A stretch of 64,000 nt of DNA, taken from Deltaproteobacteria bacterium. Lineage in GTDB: Bacteria; Desulfobacterota; Desulfuromonadia; Desulfuromonadales; BM103. Made by a program: the position numbers and the translations under genes. The stretch lies in NCBI GenBank assembly GCA_024636215.1, contig JAGXHL010000017.1, forward strand, positions 62,001-126,000. The letters are read 5' to 3'. Below the pieces are notes generated by a model. That model ran no database searches, was not told where the DNA came from, and was given only the letters and a program-made list of their open reading frames with translations. Positions 7,593 to 16,000 of this stretch are shown here, piece after piece (position 1 is the stretch's first letter; each line of letters opens with the position of its first letter).

Positions 7593-9494
7593 ATGCTGCG
7601 CATCAAGTTGCTGCGCATCAAGTTGCTTCGCAATCTACTCTTTCTTTCCCTGGCGATTACGATTCTTTTGCCGGGCTACGAATATTTTGTGCTCCACCCT
7701 TCCTATAGAAATCTGTTGACTGAAGAGACTGAGAGTGAGGCGGTGCGCTATGCCAGTTACCTGGTGCGCACACTCGGACTGGAGAATCAGGCCCTGACCA
7801 TGGACCTGCTGCCACCCGACCTGGGGGAAAAGCTGCAGCCGGTCAGCAGAGACAACAAGCTGCTCAAGTTGCGTATCTTTTCGTCTCAGGGTGAAATCAT
7901 TTTTTCCACCCAGCTCGACGAGGTGGGCAAGCAGAACGATCGTCCTTATTTTTGGGAGATTGTTGCCAAAGGCCGGGTCTACTCAAAAGTTGTGCATAAA
8001 AACAGTATGACAGCGGACGGTGTCCCGACGAAGACCGATGTCGTCGAAACCTATGTGCCCTTCATGGCAAATGACGCCTTTGGCGGCGCCATCGAGGTTT
8101 ACTACGACATCACCGAAAGTGTCGCCAAGGTCAATGCTCTTTCCTTTCATGCCATCTTCACCTCCACCCTGCTGGCCCTGGTGTTTATGGTTGCTATCAG
8201 CATCGCTCTCTACCGGACTTATTTGAGTTTCCAGGAGAGGGACGCAGCGGAGGACGCTCTCAAGGTCGCCAACGAGGCTCTTGAGGAAAGAGTCGCCGAA
8301 AGAACGGGAGAGCTATCGAGTGCAAATGAGCAGCTGATCGAGCAGATTGCTGAACGGACTCAGGTGCAAATGGCTCTGGGCAAGGCCCTTGAAGAGATCA
8401 AGGTCGACCGGGAAAAGCTGGATGGCATCCTGAGTTCGGTTCCCGATGGTGTCGTCCTGACAGACAATGCCTTAAACGTTTTGCATATGAACGCGACGGC
8501 AGAACGGATCCTTGACACCCCGCTCGAAAAAGTCCTGGGGCAACCAATCAGTCAGATCAGTTGTCAAGTGGACTTCCGCAAGAAAGTCGCACAACGACTC
8601 AACATCATCCATGGGCCACGCTCTTTCGACCTCGAATTGCCGAAAGCAAACACGAGGTATAAAGACATTTACCAGGTTCGGGTGTCTCAATTGAACTCCG
8701 ATGATCAGGCCTCCTCAGGAGTTATTCTGTTACTGCGCGATGTCACCCGGGAACGTGAAATCGAGCGCATGAAGAGCGCTTTCCTGGGTATGGCCACCCA
8801 TGAGTTGAATACCCCTCTTACCACAATTATCGGCTATAGCGAGCTGCTCACTTCGCCTGAAACGGCTGGAAACTTCAGTGAGGAACAGAAGCGGGATTGC
8901 CTTAAGCTGATCCACGACAAAGCCTTGTCACTGGGAGGGCTGGTTGATGACCTGCTCGATGTCAGCCGCGTGGAATCCGGTCGTGCTCTTCCTCTGCACT
9001 ATCAGGAGTTTGATTTCGGGGCTATGCTTCGTGAGGTTGTTGACCGTTACGCCAGCGGAGATAGTTCGCATAAATTCATGGTCGTTTCTGAAGAGGCCCC
9101 GGCGGTGCTCGTCGCCGATCGCTTGCGACTAAAACAGGTTGCTGATCACCTGATCAGCAACGCCGTTAAATATGCCCCTGAAGGCGGCCGCATCACTATG
9201 ACGCTGACACGGATTGACGATAAATATCAACTCAGCGTAGAAGACGAGGGCATCGGCATGGATGAAGGCCAGCTTGTGCACATCTTCGATCGTTTCTATC
9301 GTGCAGATTCTTCCGATACCGCAGTGCAGGGTGTCGGGCTGGGTATGAGCATTGTGCGCAATATCGTCCTGGCTCATCATGGCGACATTCAGGTTGAGAG
9401 TAAGCTTGGCGAGGGCACCAAAGTCGTGGTCACTCTGCCACTGGAGCCTTTTCAAGAACAACTTGAAAGCCCCCCGCCTTTTTCTGCGTCTTAG
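7593..9494 (+). CDS. membrane PAS-domain sensor histidine kinase
   Basis: A 633-residue kinase. A first membrane segment (about residues 14-30) and a second (about 190-212, TLLALVFMVAISIALY) bracket a periplasmic sensor of some 155 residues. A coiled-coil linker, a PAS domain (about 280-385), a HisKA domain and a HATPase_c domain (about 505-620) follow. The phosphoacceptor is His403 in FLGMATHELNTPLT, and the ATPase shows NAVKYAPEGG (N box), EDEGIGM (G1) and GVGLGMSI (G2). No response regulator is adjacent, so it is an orphan. The first codons are an exact 15-nt tandem duplication (7596-7610 and 7611-7625), so the N-terminus repeats LRIKL; only a weak ribosome site precedes the ATG. Confidence 0.9.
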   Translation: MLRIKLLRIKLLRNLLFLSLAITILLPGYEYFVLHPSYRNLLTEETESEAVRYASYLVRTLGLENQALTMDLLPPDLGEKLQPVSRDNKLLKLRIFSSQGEIIFSTQLDEVGKQNDRPYFWEIVAKGRVYSKVVHKNSMTADGVPTKTDVVETYVPFMANDAFGGAIEVYYDITESVAKVNALSFHAIFTSTLLALVFMVAISIALYRTYLSFQERDAAEDALKVANEALEERVAERTGELSSANEQLIEQIAERTQVQMALGKALEEIKVDREKLDGILSSVPDGVVLTDNALNVLHMNATAERILDTPLEKVLGQPISQISCQVDFRKKVAQRLNIIHGPRSFDLELPKANTRYKDIYQVRVSQLNSDDQASSGVILLLRDVTREREIERMKSAFLGMATHELNTPLTTIIGYSELLTSPETAGNFSEEQKRDCLKLIHDKALSLGGLVDDLLDVSRVESGRALPLHYQEFDFGAMLREVVDRYASGDSSHKFMVVSEEAPAVLVADRLRLKQVADHLISNAVKYAPEGGRITMTLTRIDDKYQLSVEDEGIGMDEGQLVHIFDRFYRADSSDTAVQGVGLGMSIVRNIVLAHHGDIQVESKLGEGTKVVVTLPLEPFQEQLESPPPFSAS

Positions 9495-9588
9495 GAGAGG
9501 TGAGGACTATGTGGTCCAAAGCGAAAATCCGGAGAGGGTTGAAGCCAAATTTTCGGTCCTTTGCAGCCTCCTGGCGCGCCTTTCCTGA

Positions 9589-9617
9589 TTGACCGTTTTT
9601 CAGTATTACGTTACGAT
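9589..9617 (+). promoter_or_regulatory. sigma-70-type promoter ahead of prfC
   Basis: TTGACC at 9589-9594, a 17-bp spacer and TACGAT at 9612-9617 form a good housekeeping promoter match, pointing to prfC. Its predicted start, near 9624, lies directly before a terminator-like hairpin at 9629-9652. Confidence 0.5.
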
Positions 9618-9628
9618 CACCTTTGGTT

Positions 9629-9652
9629 AAACGGGCTTTATGCCCGTTTTTT
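9629..9652 (+). terminator. intrinsic terminator between the histidine kinase gene and prfC
   Basis: AAACGGGC at 9629-9636 pairs with GCCCGTTT at 9642-9649 around TTTAT, and the T run extends to 9652. It would end the kinase transcript. Because it also lies just downstream of the predicted prfC promoter, it could act as an attenuator. Confidence 0.8.
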
Positions 9653-9688
9653 CTGTCAATAACAGTGATCAATAAAGAAGAGGCATCG

Positions 9689-11275
9689 TTGAGTAGCCAT
9701 TTTTTAAATGAAATTAAAAAGCGTAGAACCTTCGGCATTATCAGTCACCCGGACGCCGGTAAAACCACCCTGACCGAAAAGTTGTTGCTGTTTGGCGGTG
9801 CCATCCAGCTGGCCGGTGCCATCAAGGCGCGCAAAGCGGGACGCCATGCTACCAGCGACTGGATGAAAGTCGAGCAGGAGCGTGGTATCTCGGTGACCAC
9901 CTCGGTTATGAAGTTCGGCCACCGCGACTGTGAAATCAACCTGCTCGACACCCCGGGTCACCAGGATTTCTCTGAAGATACCTACCGGGTCCTGACCGCT
10001 GTAGACAGCGCCTTGATGGTCATTGACAGCGCCAAAGGGGTTGAGGCGCAAACCGAAAAACTGATGGCGGTCTGCCGGATGCGTAACACGCCGGTGCTGA
10101 CATTTATCAACAAGATGGACCGTGAAGGGCAGTATCCGCTCGATCTACTCTCCGACGTTGAAGAGAAGTTGCAGATAGAATGTGCCCCGATGTCATGGCC
10201 GATCGGTATGGGCAAACGCTTCAAAGGGGTTTACAACCTTTACCGTAAGGAGCTGCGCCTGTTTCGCCCCGGTGAGCAGAAACGCACCGAAGATGTTCGT
10301 GTTATCAAAGATATTAACGATAGTCAGCTCGACGAGTTGCTCGGCAGTGCGGCCGATGAATTACGCGATGATATTGAACTGCTCGAAGGCGCGGCCAACC
10401 CCTTTGACCTGAAAGAATATCTCAAGGGCAACCAGACGCCGGTCTTTTTCGGCAGTGCGATCAATAACTTCGGTGTCGAAGAACTGCTCGATGCGCTGGT
10501 TGATCTGGCCCCGGCGCCAGGCCCCCGGCAAACCCAGAGCCGCGTAGTGTCACCGCAAGAAGAAGATTTCTCCGGCTTTGTTTTCAAGGTCCAGGCGAAC
10601 ATGGATCCGGCCCATCGCGATCGCATAGCCTTTTTGCGTATCTGTTCGGGGCGCTTTCAGCGAGGCATGAAGGTGCATCACCATCGCATCGGTAAGGATG
10701 TCAACCTCTCCAAGGCGATCATCTTTATGGCGCAGGACCGGGCCAATGTCGAAGAGGCTTATCCCGGAGACATTATCGGCTTGCATAATCACGGCACCAT
10801 CAAGGTCGGCGATACCTTCACTGACAAAGAAGTCCTCAAGTTTACCGGTATCCCGAGCTTTGCCGCGGAACATTTCCGCAGAGTGCGGCTGAAATCCCCC
10901 CTGAAGGCAAAGCAGCTTGAAAAAGGACTGAAACAACTCTCGGAAGAGGGTGCCGTGCAGGTGTTCCGACCTTTGATCAACAACGATTATATCGTTGGTG
11001 CCGTTGGTGTTCTGCAGTTCGATGTCACCATGGAGCGGTTGAAAACCGAGTATGGAGTTGACGCTGTTTACGAGAACGTGGACTTTGCCACGGCACGTTG
11101 GGTGGGCAGTCACGATGCCAGGAAGCTGGCCGAGTTTGAAAAGAAGAACCAGGCAAATCTGGCTTATGATGCGGAGGGGAATTTAAGCTACCTTGCGTCG
11201 AGTGAATGGCGCCTTGGATATGTCAAGGAGCAATGGCCGGACATCGACTTTGCCAAGACCCGGGAGCATGATTAA
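9689..11275 (+). CDS. prfC: peptide chain release factor 3 (RF3)
   Basis: RF3 is the translational GTPase that recycles RF1/RF2 from the ribosome after peptide release. The G1 motif is HPDAGKTT, G3 is [11 protein letters not shown] and G4 is FINKMDREG. The segment [20 protein letters not shown] is typical of RF3 rather than EF-G. I chose the TTG at 9689 (GAAGAGG upstream, protein beginning [16 protein letters not shown]), which gives 528 residues, the usual RF3 size. The frame is open to 9623, but that extra part is the terminator hairpin and would not be translated. No neighbour is functionally linked. Confidence 0.95.
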   Translation: MSSHFLNEIKKRRTFGIISHPDAGKTTLTEKLLLFGGAIQLAGAIKARKAGRHATSDWMKVEQERGISVTTSVMKFGHRDCEINLLDTPGHQDFSEDTYRVLTAVDSALMVIDSAKGVEAQTEKLMAVCRMRNTPVLTFINKMDREGQYPLDLLSDVEEKLQIECAPMSWPIGMGKRFKGVYNLYRKELRLFRPGEQKRTEDVRVIKDINDSQLDELLGSAADELRDDIELLEGAANPFDLKEYLKGNQTPVFFGSAINNFGVEELLDALVDLAPAPGPRQTQSRVVSPQEEDFSGFVFKVQANMDPAHRDRIAFLRICSGRFQRGMKVHHHRIGKDVNLSKAIIFMAQDRANVEEAYPGDIIGLHNHGTIKVGDTFTDKEVLKFTGIPSFAAEHFRRVRLKSPLKAKQLEKGLKQLSEEGAVQVFRPLINNDYIVGAVGVLQFDVTMERLKTEYGVDAVYENVDFATARWVGSHDARKLAEFEKKNQANLAYDAEGNLSYLASSEWRLGYVKEQWPDIDFAKTREHD

Positions 11276-11288
11276 TGTCCGGAGTGAA

Positions 11289-11316
11289 TTGACAACTAAC
11301 TGATATCAGCTATATT
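11289..11316 (+). promoter_or_regulatory. sigma-70-type promoter of the Flp pilin gene
   Basis: A perfect -35 box TTGACA (11289-11294), a 16-bp spacer and TATATT (11311-11316) lie 33 bp before the pilin ATG, in the right place for a short leader. Confidence 0.65.
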
Positions 11317-11348
11317 TTATCAAAAATATCATCAGGATAACTGCTCTT

Positions 11349-11528
11349 ATGACTGCAAATACTCTGAACAAATTACATGGTTTTATTCGTGATGAAGATG
11401 GTGCCACGGCCGTTGAATATGCCATCATGATTGTTCTGGTCATACTGGTCGCTTATGTCGCCGTGGGCTTTTTGGGGCAGGAAACAAGTCAATCCTTTAA
11501 TAAGTTTGTTTCGACTTTTAACCCGTGA
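11349..11528 (+). CDS. Flp family type IVb pilin subunit
   Basis: A 59-residue protein. After a short hydrophilic leader (MTANTLNKLHGFIRDEDG) comes ATAVEYAIMIVLVILVAYVA, the characteristic Flp/Fap core: the Glu-Tyr pair after the prepilin cleavage site followed by a single hydrophobic helix. The tail FLGQETSQSFNKFVSTFNP is also Flp-like. Cleavage is expected after the Gly at residue 18. Flp pilins are assembled by the Tad secretion system. No tad/cpa/rcp genes are nearby, so this is an orphan subunit gene with its own promoter and a following hairpin. A distant tad locus outside the window would be required for assembly. Confidence 0.85.
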   Translation: MTANTLNKLHGFIRDEDGATAVEYAIMIVLVILVAYVAVGFLGQETSQSFNKFVSTFNP

Positions 11529-11570
11529 ACAAAAAAACTCCGTAACCTGAATTGTATCGTCCTGGTCAAT

Positions 11571-11606
11571 ACGGGGATTGGTTGACAAGCCATTCCCCGT
11601 TGTTTA
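11571..11606 (+). terminator. probable intrinsic terminator after the Flp pilin gene
   Basis: ACGGGGATTGG (11571-11581) pairs, with one mismatch, with CCATTCCCCGT (11590-11600) around an 8-nt loop, followed by TGTTTA. The T run is weak, but the stem is strong and lies 43 bp after the pilin stop. Confidence 0.6.
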
Positions 11607-11681
11607 TTTGTAAGACCTGCGACCCTTCCGGGGGACTTCACAAAGATAACCCCTTCGATTGACACAGCTATTGAGGTGAAT

Positions 11682-13085
11682 ATGAAAACAGCAGATTGGC
11701 GTCAGAACCGGTGCCGGGTCAAGGCTTTGCTTCAGGCTGAAGAGACTTATGGGGAGGTTTTCGTCCAGGGTTGGCTACGCACTGTCCGCTCAAGTAAAGG
11801 GGTTGCCTTCCTGGCCTTGAATGACGGCTCCTGTCTGGATAACTTGCAGATTGTCGTCGGCAGCGATTCGGAAGCTTTTGATACCGCCTGTCGCTTGGGC
11901 ACTGGCGCGTGCGTTGGTGTACGCGGCCAGATGGTCGCCTCGCCCGGTGCCGGCCAGAGTTGGGAAGTACAGGGCGAAGAGATTCTTGTCCATGGTGATG
12001 TTGACGAGAGCTTCCCCTTGCAGAAAAAACGTCATGGCTTCGAGTTCCTGCGCACGATTGCTCACCTGCGACCCCGAACCAACGCTTATGGCGCGGTCTT
12101 TCGCGTTCGCAGCCGTATCAGTCACGCTGTTCACAGCTTTTTTCAGGAGCGGGGTTTTGTCCACGTGCATACGCCGATTATCACCGCAAACGATTGTGAG
12201 GGCGCCGGTGAAATGTTCCGTGTCACAACCCTTGACCCGGAAAATCCTCCCATGGCTGACGGCCGCATCGCCTGGCACGATGATTTCTTCGGCTCCAAAG
12301 CCGGCCTGACCGTCAGCGGCCAGTTGCAGGCCGAGCTTTTTGCCATGGCCTTTACCGATGTTTATACGTTTGGCCCCACGTTCCGGGCCGAAAACTCCAA
12401 CACCAGCCGCCATGCCTCCGAGTTCTGGATGATTGAGCCCGAAGTGGCCTTTGCAGATCTGGCTGATAACTGCCGGCTGGCCGAAGATTTCTTCCGCTTC
12501 ATGGTGGCTTATGCGCTGGAGCACTGCCGTGAAGACCTCGAGTTTTTCAACCAGTTTATTGACAAGGGGCTGATTGCTCGCCTGGAGAAGGTGGTTGCAA
12601 CCACCTTTCAGACCATGACCTACACGGAAGCTGTCGAGCGTCTGCAGCAGTGCGGGCAAGCCTTCGAGTTTGCCGTGGAATGGGGTTGTGATCTGCAATC
12701 AGAGCATGAGCGTTACCTGACAGAAAAAATTGTCGACGGGCCGCTCTTCGTGACCGATTATCCAAAAGGGATCAAGGCCTTCTACATGCGCAATAATGAT
12801 GATGGCCGCACGGTCGCCGCGATGGATCTGCTGGTGCCGAAAGTCGGTGAGATTATCGGTGGCAGTCAGCGTGAAGAACGGCTGGAGGTCCTCGAACAGA
12901 AGATGAGAGATTTCGATATTCTGCCTGAAAGCCTCGCTTGGTATCTCGATACCCGCCGTTGGGGCAGCTGCCCCCATGCCGGCTTCGGCCTCGGTTTTGA
13001 GCGATTTCTGATGTATATAACCGGCATGGAGAACGTCCGCGATGTGATTCCCTTCCCCCGCACACCAGGCAATGCCAGGTTCTGA
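11682..13085 (+). CDS. asnS: asparaginyl-tRNA synthetase
   Basis: AsnRS charges tRNA-Asn with asparagine. The 467-residue class IIb enzyme begins with an OB-fold anticodon-binding domain (VFVQGWLRTVRSSKGVAFLA, about residues 28-47). The class II motifs follow: motif 1 around FFQERGFVHVHTPIIT, motif 2 with TFGPTFRAENSNTSRHASEF, and motif 3 with GFGLGFERFLMYI near the C-terminus. The FRAENSNTSRH stretch distinguishes it from AspRS. I prefer the ATG at 11682, with GAGGTG just upstream, to the GTG at 11676, which lies within that site. It is a single gene convergent with a DMT transporter gene. Confidence 0.95.
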   Translation: MKTADWRQNRCRVKALLQAEETYGEVFVQGWLRTVRSSKGVAFLALNDGSCLDNLQIVVGSDSEAFDTACRLGTGACVGVRGQMVASPGAGQSWEVQGEEILVHGDVDESFPLQKKRHGFEFLRTIAHLRPRTNAYGAVFRVRSRISHAVHSFFQERGFVHVHTPIITANDCEGAGEMFRVTTLDPENPPMADGRIAWHDDFFGSKAGLTVSGQLQAELFAMAFTDVYTFGPTFRAENSNTSRHASEFWMIEPEVAFADLADNCRLAEDFFRFMVAYALEHCREDLEFFNQFIDKGLIARLEKVVATTFQTMTYTEAVERLQQCGQAFEFAVEWGCDLQSEHERYLTEKIVDGPLFVTDYPKGIKAFYMRNNDDGRTVAAMDLLVPKVGEIIGGSQREERLEVLEQKMRDFDILPESLAWYLDTRRWGSCPHAGFGLGFERFLMYITGMENVRDVIPFPRTPGNARF

Positions 13086-13101
13086 TCCGCTCTGTTTGAG
13101 C

Positions 13102-13995
13102 TTAAACGGCGCTCTCTGCGGCGAGCCTGTGGCTGCGTATTGCCCACAGCGACAGCAAGGTGTGCAATGCAAGAGTGGTGACGATTAATGCTCCGGCAAG
13201 CAGGGTCGCTGTTTGTGGGATCTCGTTCAGCGCCAGCCATACCCAGATCGGGCCAAGGATTGTCTCGGTCAGCAAGATAAGGCTGATTTCCGGTGCCGGA
13301 AGATGACGTGGCCCCACGGTGATCAGGGTAAAGGAAACCGGCAGAACGATCCCGCCGAGCAGGAGCAGGTAGGTCATGTCCGTTGGCGATACGGAGAGGG
13401 GTTGCGCTCCGGCTAAAAGAGCAATTGGGACCACCATCAGGTTGCCGAGCAGGTTCGCCGGGACCATGTTGACGGCTTTGCCTTTGCGCAGGACGACCAG
13501 GTTGCCCGCCCAGGTAAGGGTTGCCCCCAGGGCCAACAGGTCGCCGAGGAGCAAGCCACTCTGCAGGCTGCCCGAAAAGATCACCAGAATCCCTCCGAAG
13601 CAGATCAAAATCGCAACCCAGGTGCGGCGTGCAATGTTCTCACGCAGGAAGAGCCAACTGAGCAGGCTGCTGAAGAGGGGGGTCGCTGCAAGGATGATCA
13701 AGACGTTCGCTGCGGCAGTATGCTTGAGTGCGTTGACAAACAAGAAGGAGCCTGCGGTCACGATTGCCGCGGAGAAAAGTCCGATTCGTCCTATGTTGCG
13801 GAAGCTTTGCAGAAACTGCCGCCGGTAGACTATGGCCAGGAAGATGCCTTGCATGCTGCCCGTAAACAGACAACGCCAGAAAAGCAGGGACCAGACATCG
13901 CAGTGGATTAATCTCACCAGAAGTGCATCCGGGCTGAGAATGACGACTGCGGAAAAAGTGATCAGCAGCCCTTTTATGTGCGAAGAACGATCCAT
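13102..13995 (-). CDS. EamA/DMT superfamily transporter
   Basis: About 297 residues with ten predicted membrane helices arranged as two EamA repeats (about residues 5-135 and 150-285). Typical features are LLVRLIHCDVWSLLFWRCLF in the first repeat and PAPEISLILLTETILGPIWV in the second, with NALKHTAAANVLIILAATPL after helix 4. The family exports amino acids, metabolites or drugs; the substrate is not visible. The start is uncertain: in-frame ATG codons lie at 13995, 14013 and 14070 and none has a clear ribosome site; the one before DRSSHIKGLL suits the membrane topology. It is convergent with asnS (16-bp gap) and divergent from proC. Confidence 0.8.
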   Translation of the reverse strand: MDRSSHIKGLLITFSAVVILSPDALLVRLIHCDVWSLLFWRCLFTGSMQGIFLAIVYRRQFLQSFRNIGRIGLFSAAIVTAGSFLFVNALKHTAAANVLIILAATPLFSSLLSWLFLRENIARRTWVAILICFGGILVIFSGSLQSGLLLGDLLALGATLTWAGNLVVLRKGKAVNMVPANLLGNLMVVPIALLAGAQPLSVSPTDMTYLLLLGGIVLPVSFTLITVGPRHLPAPEISLILLTETILGPIWVWLALNEIPQTATLLAGALIVTTLALHTLLSLWAIRSHRLAAESAV

Positions 13996-14168
13996 AACGG
14001 CGATAAATCGCATAGAAGTGCCAGAAAGGCAACAGCTTTCGATTTGACACGGTTTCGGCCATAATGTCATATTATCTGATCAGTAACTCTCTGCCTCTAC
14101 AATAACTTATGGAAAATAACGTAACCTGAATAAAACCCGTTTTTTAGTCTGCGGAAAAGGACCTTAAA

Positions 14169-14993
14169 GTGCCATTAACAACAGTCGGTAAAATAGGTTT
14201 CATCGGTGGCGGCAATATGGCCGAAGCATTTATCAAGGGGTTGATGAATGGCGGTTTCCCGGCTTCAGATATCCTCTTTTTTGAGCCGAACGAAAAACGT
14301 CGCGATCTGATGATAGAGCGTTACGGGATCTGCTGTACCCTTGATAATGTGGAGCTGGTCAATAAGAGCGACATCATTGTCGTGGCAACCAAACCGCAAA
14401 TTCTGGATAAAGTTCTGGAAGCTATTCGTCCGGTCTTTAATGATGAAAAGTTACTGATCTCTATTCTGGCGGGGATCACGACAACAGCCTACGAAGAAGG
14501 GCTCGGTGGTCAGACCCGCGTGGTGCGAGCCATGCCGAATACCCGGGCCCTGGCCGGGCAGGGTGCTGCCGCTCTTTGCCCGGGACGGAATGCCAGTGAA
14601 GACGATCGCCGGGTTGCTCAGCACCTGTTTGAGACCGTCGGTATCGCGCTCTGGGTGGAAGAAGGACAGATGGATGCAGTGACCGGGCTCTCCGGTTCGG
14701 GTCCCGCCTTCGTTTACACATTTATTGAGGCTATGACCGCAGGCGGGGTACAGGAAGGTTTGCGTCTCGACATCGCTCACGCTTTGGCTGTACAGACTGT
14801 GGTCGGGGCGGCTCATCTGGTGAAAGAGACCGGCGAACATCCGGCGTTGTTGCGTGAGAAGGTCTGCAGCCCGGCCGGAACGACAATCAGCGCCATCCGC
14901 GTTCTCGAAGAGCGCGGTTTGCGTGCCATGATGATGGAAGCCGTCGGGGCTGCTACGGCACGCTCGCGGGAACTTGGAAAAGAGAAAAAATAG
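14169..14993 (+). CDS. proC: pyrroline-5-carboxylate reductase
   Basis: ProC reduces pyrroline-5-carboxylate to L-proline with NAD(P)H, the last step of proline synthesis. The 274-residue protein starts with GKIGFIGGGNMAEAFIKG (Rossmann GxGxxA/G). It contains VVRAMPNTRALAGQGAAALC near residues 118-137 and the family signature at the C-terminal dimer domain (LLREKVCSPAGTTISAIRVL). The GTG start at 14169 has an AAGGA site upstream. Its substrate is also the expected product of the hydroxyproline dehydratase at 30.8 kb, so it offers a salvage route from hydroxyproline to proline as well as de novo synthesis, though it is 16 kb away and not visibly co-regulated. Confidence 0.95.
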   Translation: MPLTTVGKIGFIGGGNMAEAFIKGLMNGGFPASDILFFEPNEKRRDLMIERYGICCTLDNVELVNKSDIIVVATKPQILDKVLEAIRPVFNDEKLLISILAGITTTAYEEGLGGQTRVVRAMPNTRALAGQGAAALCPGRNASEDDRRVAQHLFETVGIALWVEEGQMDAVTGLSGSGPAFVYTFIEAMTAGGVQEGLRLDIAHALAVQTVVGAAHLVKETGEHPALLREKVCSPAGTTISAIRVLEERGLRAMMMEAVGAATARSRELGKEKK

Positions 14994-15163
14994 CTCGTTT
15001 TTGCCGCGCCACAGGCCGATCAACTGATCAAGCGAAAGGTCTGAAATGTTGAAAGGCCACCTGCGTTTGTCAGCGGTGGTCTTTGCATGTTTTGATCTGT
15101 AAGGGGTTTAGAACAAAGGTGATTTCTGACGAGACTTTGCCTGATGTCTGTTCCGGAGATGCC

Positions 15164-15862
15164 ATGAAGTTTTTGCGTCAAACCATTGTTGCCCTGTTTT
15201 TCCTGTTTTTTATCGCTTCTGTTGCCAGTGGGGGCAATCTGGAGGATGGACTGACAGCGGCAGAGGCGGGTGATTTTAAAACCGCCTACAGCCTCTGGCT
15301 CGCAGAAGCGACAAAAGGGGATCCTGCGGCTCAAGGCTATCTGGGTATTCTCTACCTCAAAGGCCAGGGGGTGACCAGGGATGAGCAGCAAGCATTAAAA
15401 TGGTTTCGCTCCGCTGCCGAAGGAGGCGACGTCATCGCAATGACAAACCTGGGTGCACTCTATATTCAGGGCCAGGGAGTCGAGATAGATTACGACAAGG
15501 CTGCGCAGTGGTTCCAGAAGGCGGCCAGGCAGGGCGATGCCAATGCACAAAGCTATCTGGGGGTCATGTACGCCAGAGGGCAGGGGGTGCCGCAGAATGA
15601 TATGCAGGCGGCCAAGTGGTTCCATATGGCGGCCAGGCTTGGTGATTCCAAGGCTCAGCTAAGCCTGGCTGTCATGTATGATGTCGGTCGCGGTGTTGCA
15701 CGGAATCCTGTGGTGGCCTGCGCCTGGTATGCTCTGGCGTTGGAAAATGGTGAGACCGCCGCCCGGGGGGCGCTGGAGGAGGCCCAAAAGACTTTGACCG
15801 AGGCCGAGTTGGAAATGTCCGAGCAGATTGCCGAGCAGCTCCGTATAGACCTTGGGCGTTGA
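15164..15862 (+). CDS. secreted Sel1-repeat protein
   Basis: A 232-residue protein with a signal peptide (MKFLRQTIVALFFLFFIASV, cleaved before GGNLEDG). Four to five Sel1-like repeats of about 36 residues follow from residue 35, each with the A-xxx-G-xxx-A-xxx-LG-xx-Y-xx-G-xGV pattern, for example AQGYLGILYLKGQGVTRDEQ and AQSYLGVMYARGQGVPQNDM. A shorter last repeat ends in ACAWYALALENGET. Such proteins act as scaffolds for envelope or signalling complexes; no partner is evident. The start at 15164 has CGGAG 8 nt upstream and leads straight into the signal peptide, whereas the longer frame does not. Confidence 0.9.
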   Translation: MKFLRQTIVALFFLFFIASVASGGNLEDGLTAAEAGDFKTAYSLWLAEATKGDPAAQGYLGILYLKGQGVTRDEQQALKWFRSAAEGGDVIAMTNLGALYIQGQGVEIDYDKAAQWFQKAARQGDANAQSYLGVMYARGQGVPQNDMQAAKWFHMAARLGDSKAQLSLAVMYDVGRGVARNPVVACAWYALALENGETAARGALEEAQKTLTEAELEMSEQIAEQLRIDLGR

Positions 15863-16000
15863 CCTTTGTCACATCCTTTCACGGCCGAACCGGCCAACAT
15901 ATTCATCGTATTCTCCACCCTTTTGAGGCGATGCCATCGCCGCCCGATTATGTAGATGGCCATCGGCACCCCTTTGCCTGATGACCCGGTTTTTGCAGGC

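Noticed and set aside
9623..9688. Upstream extension of the prfC frame
   Set aside because: It covers an intrinsic terminator hairpin; the TTG at 9689 gives the normal RF3 length and a ribosome site.
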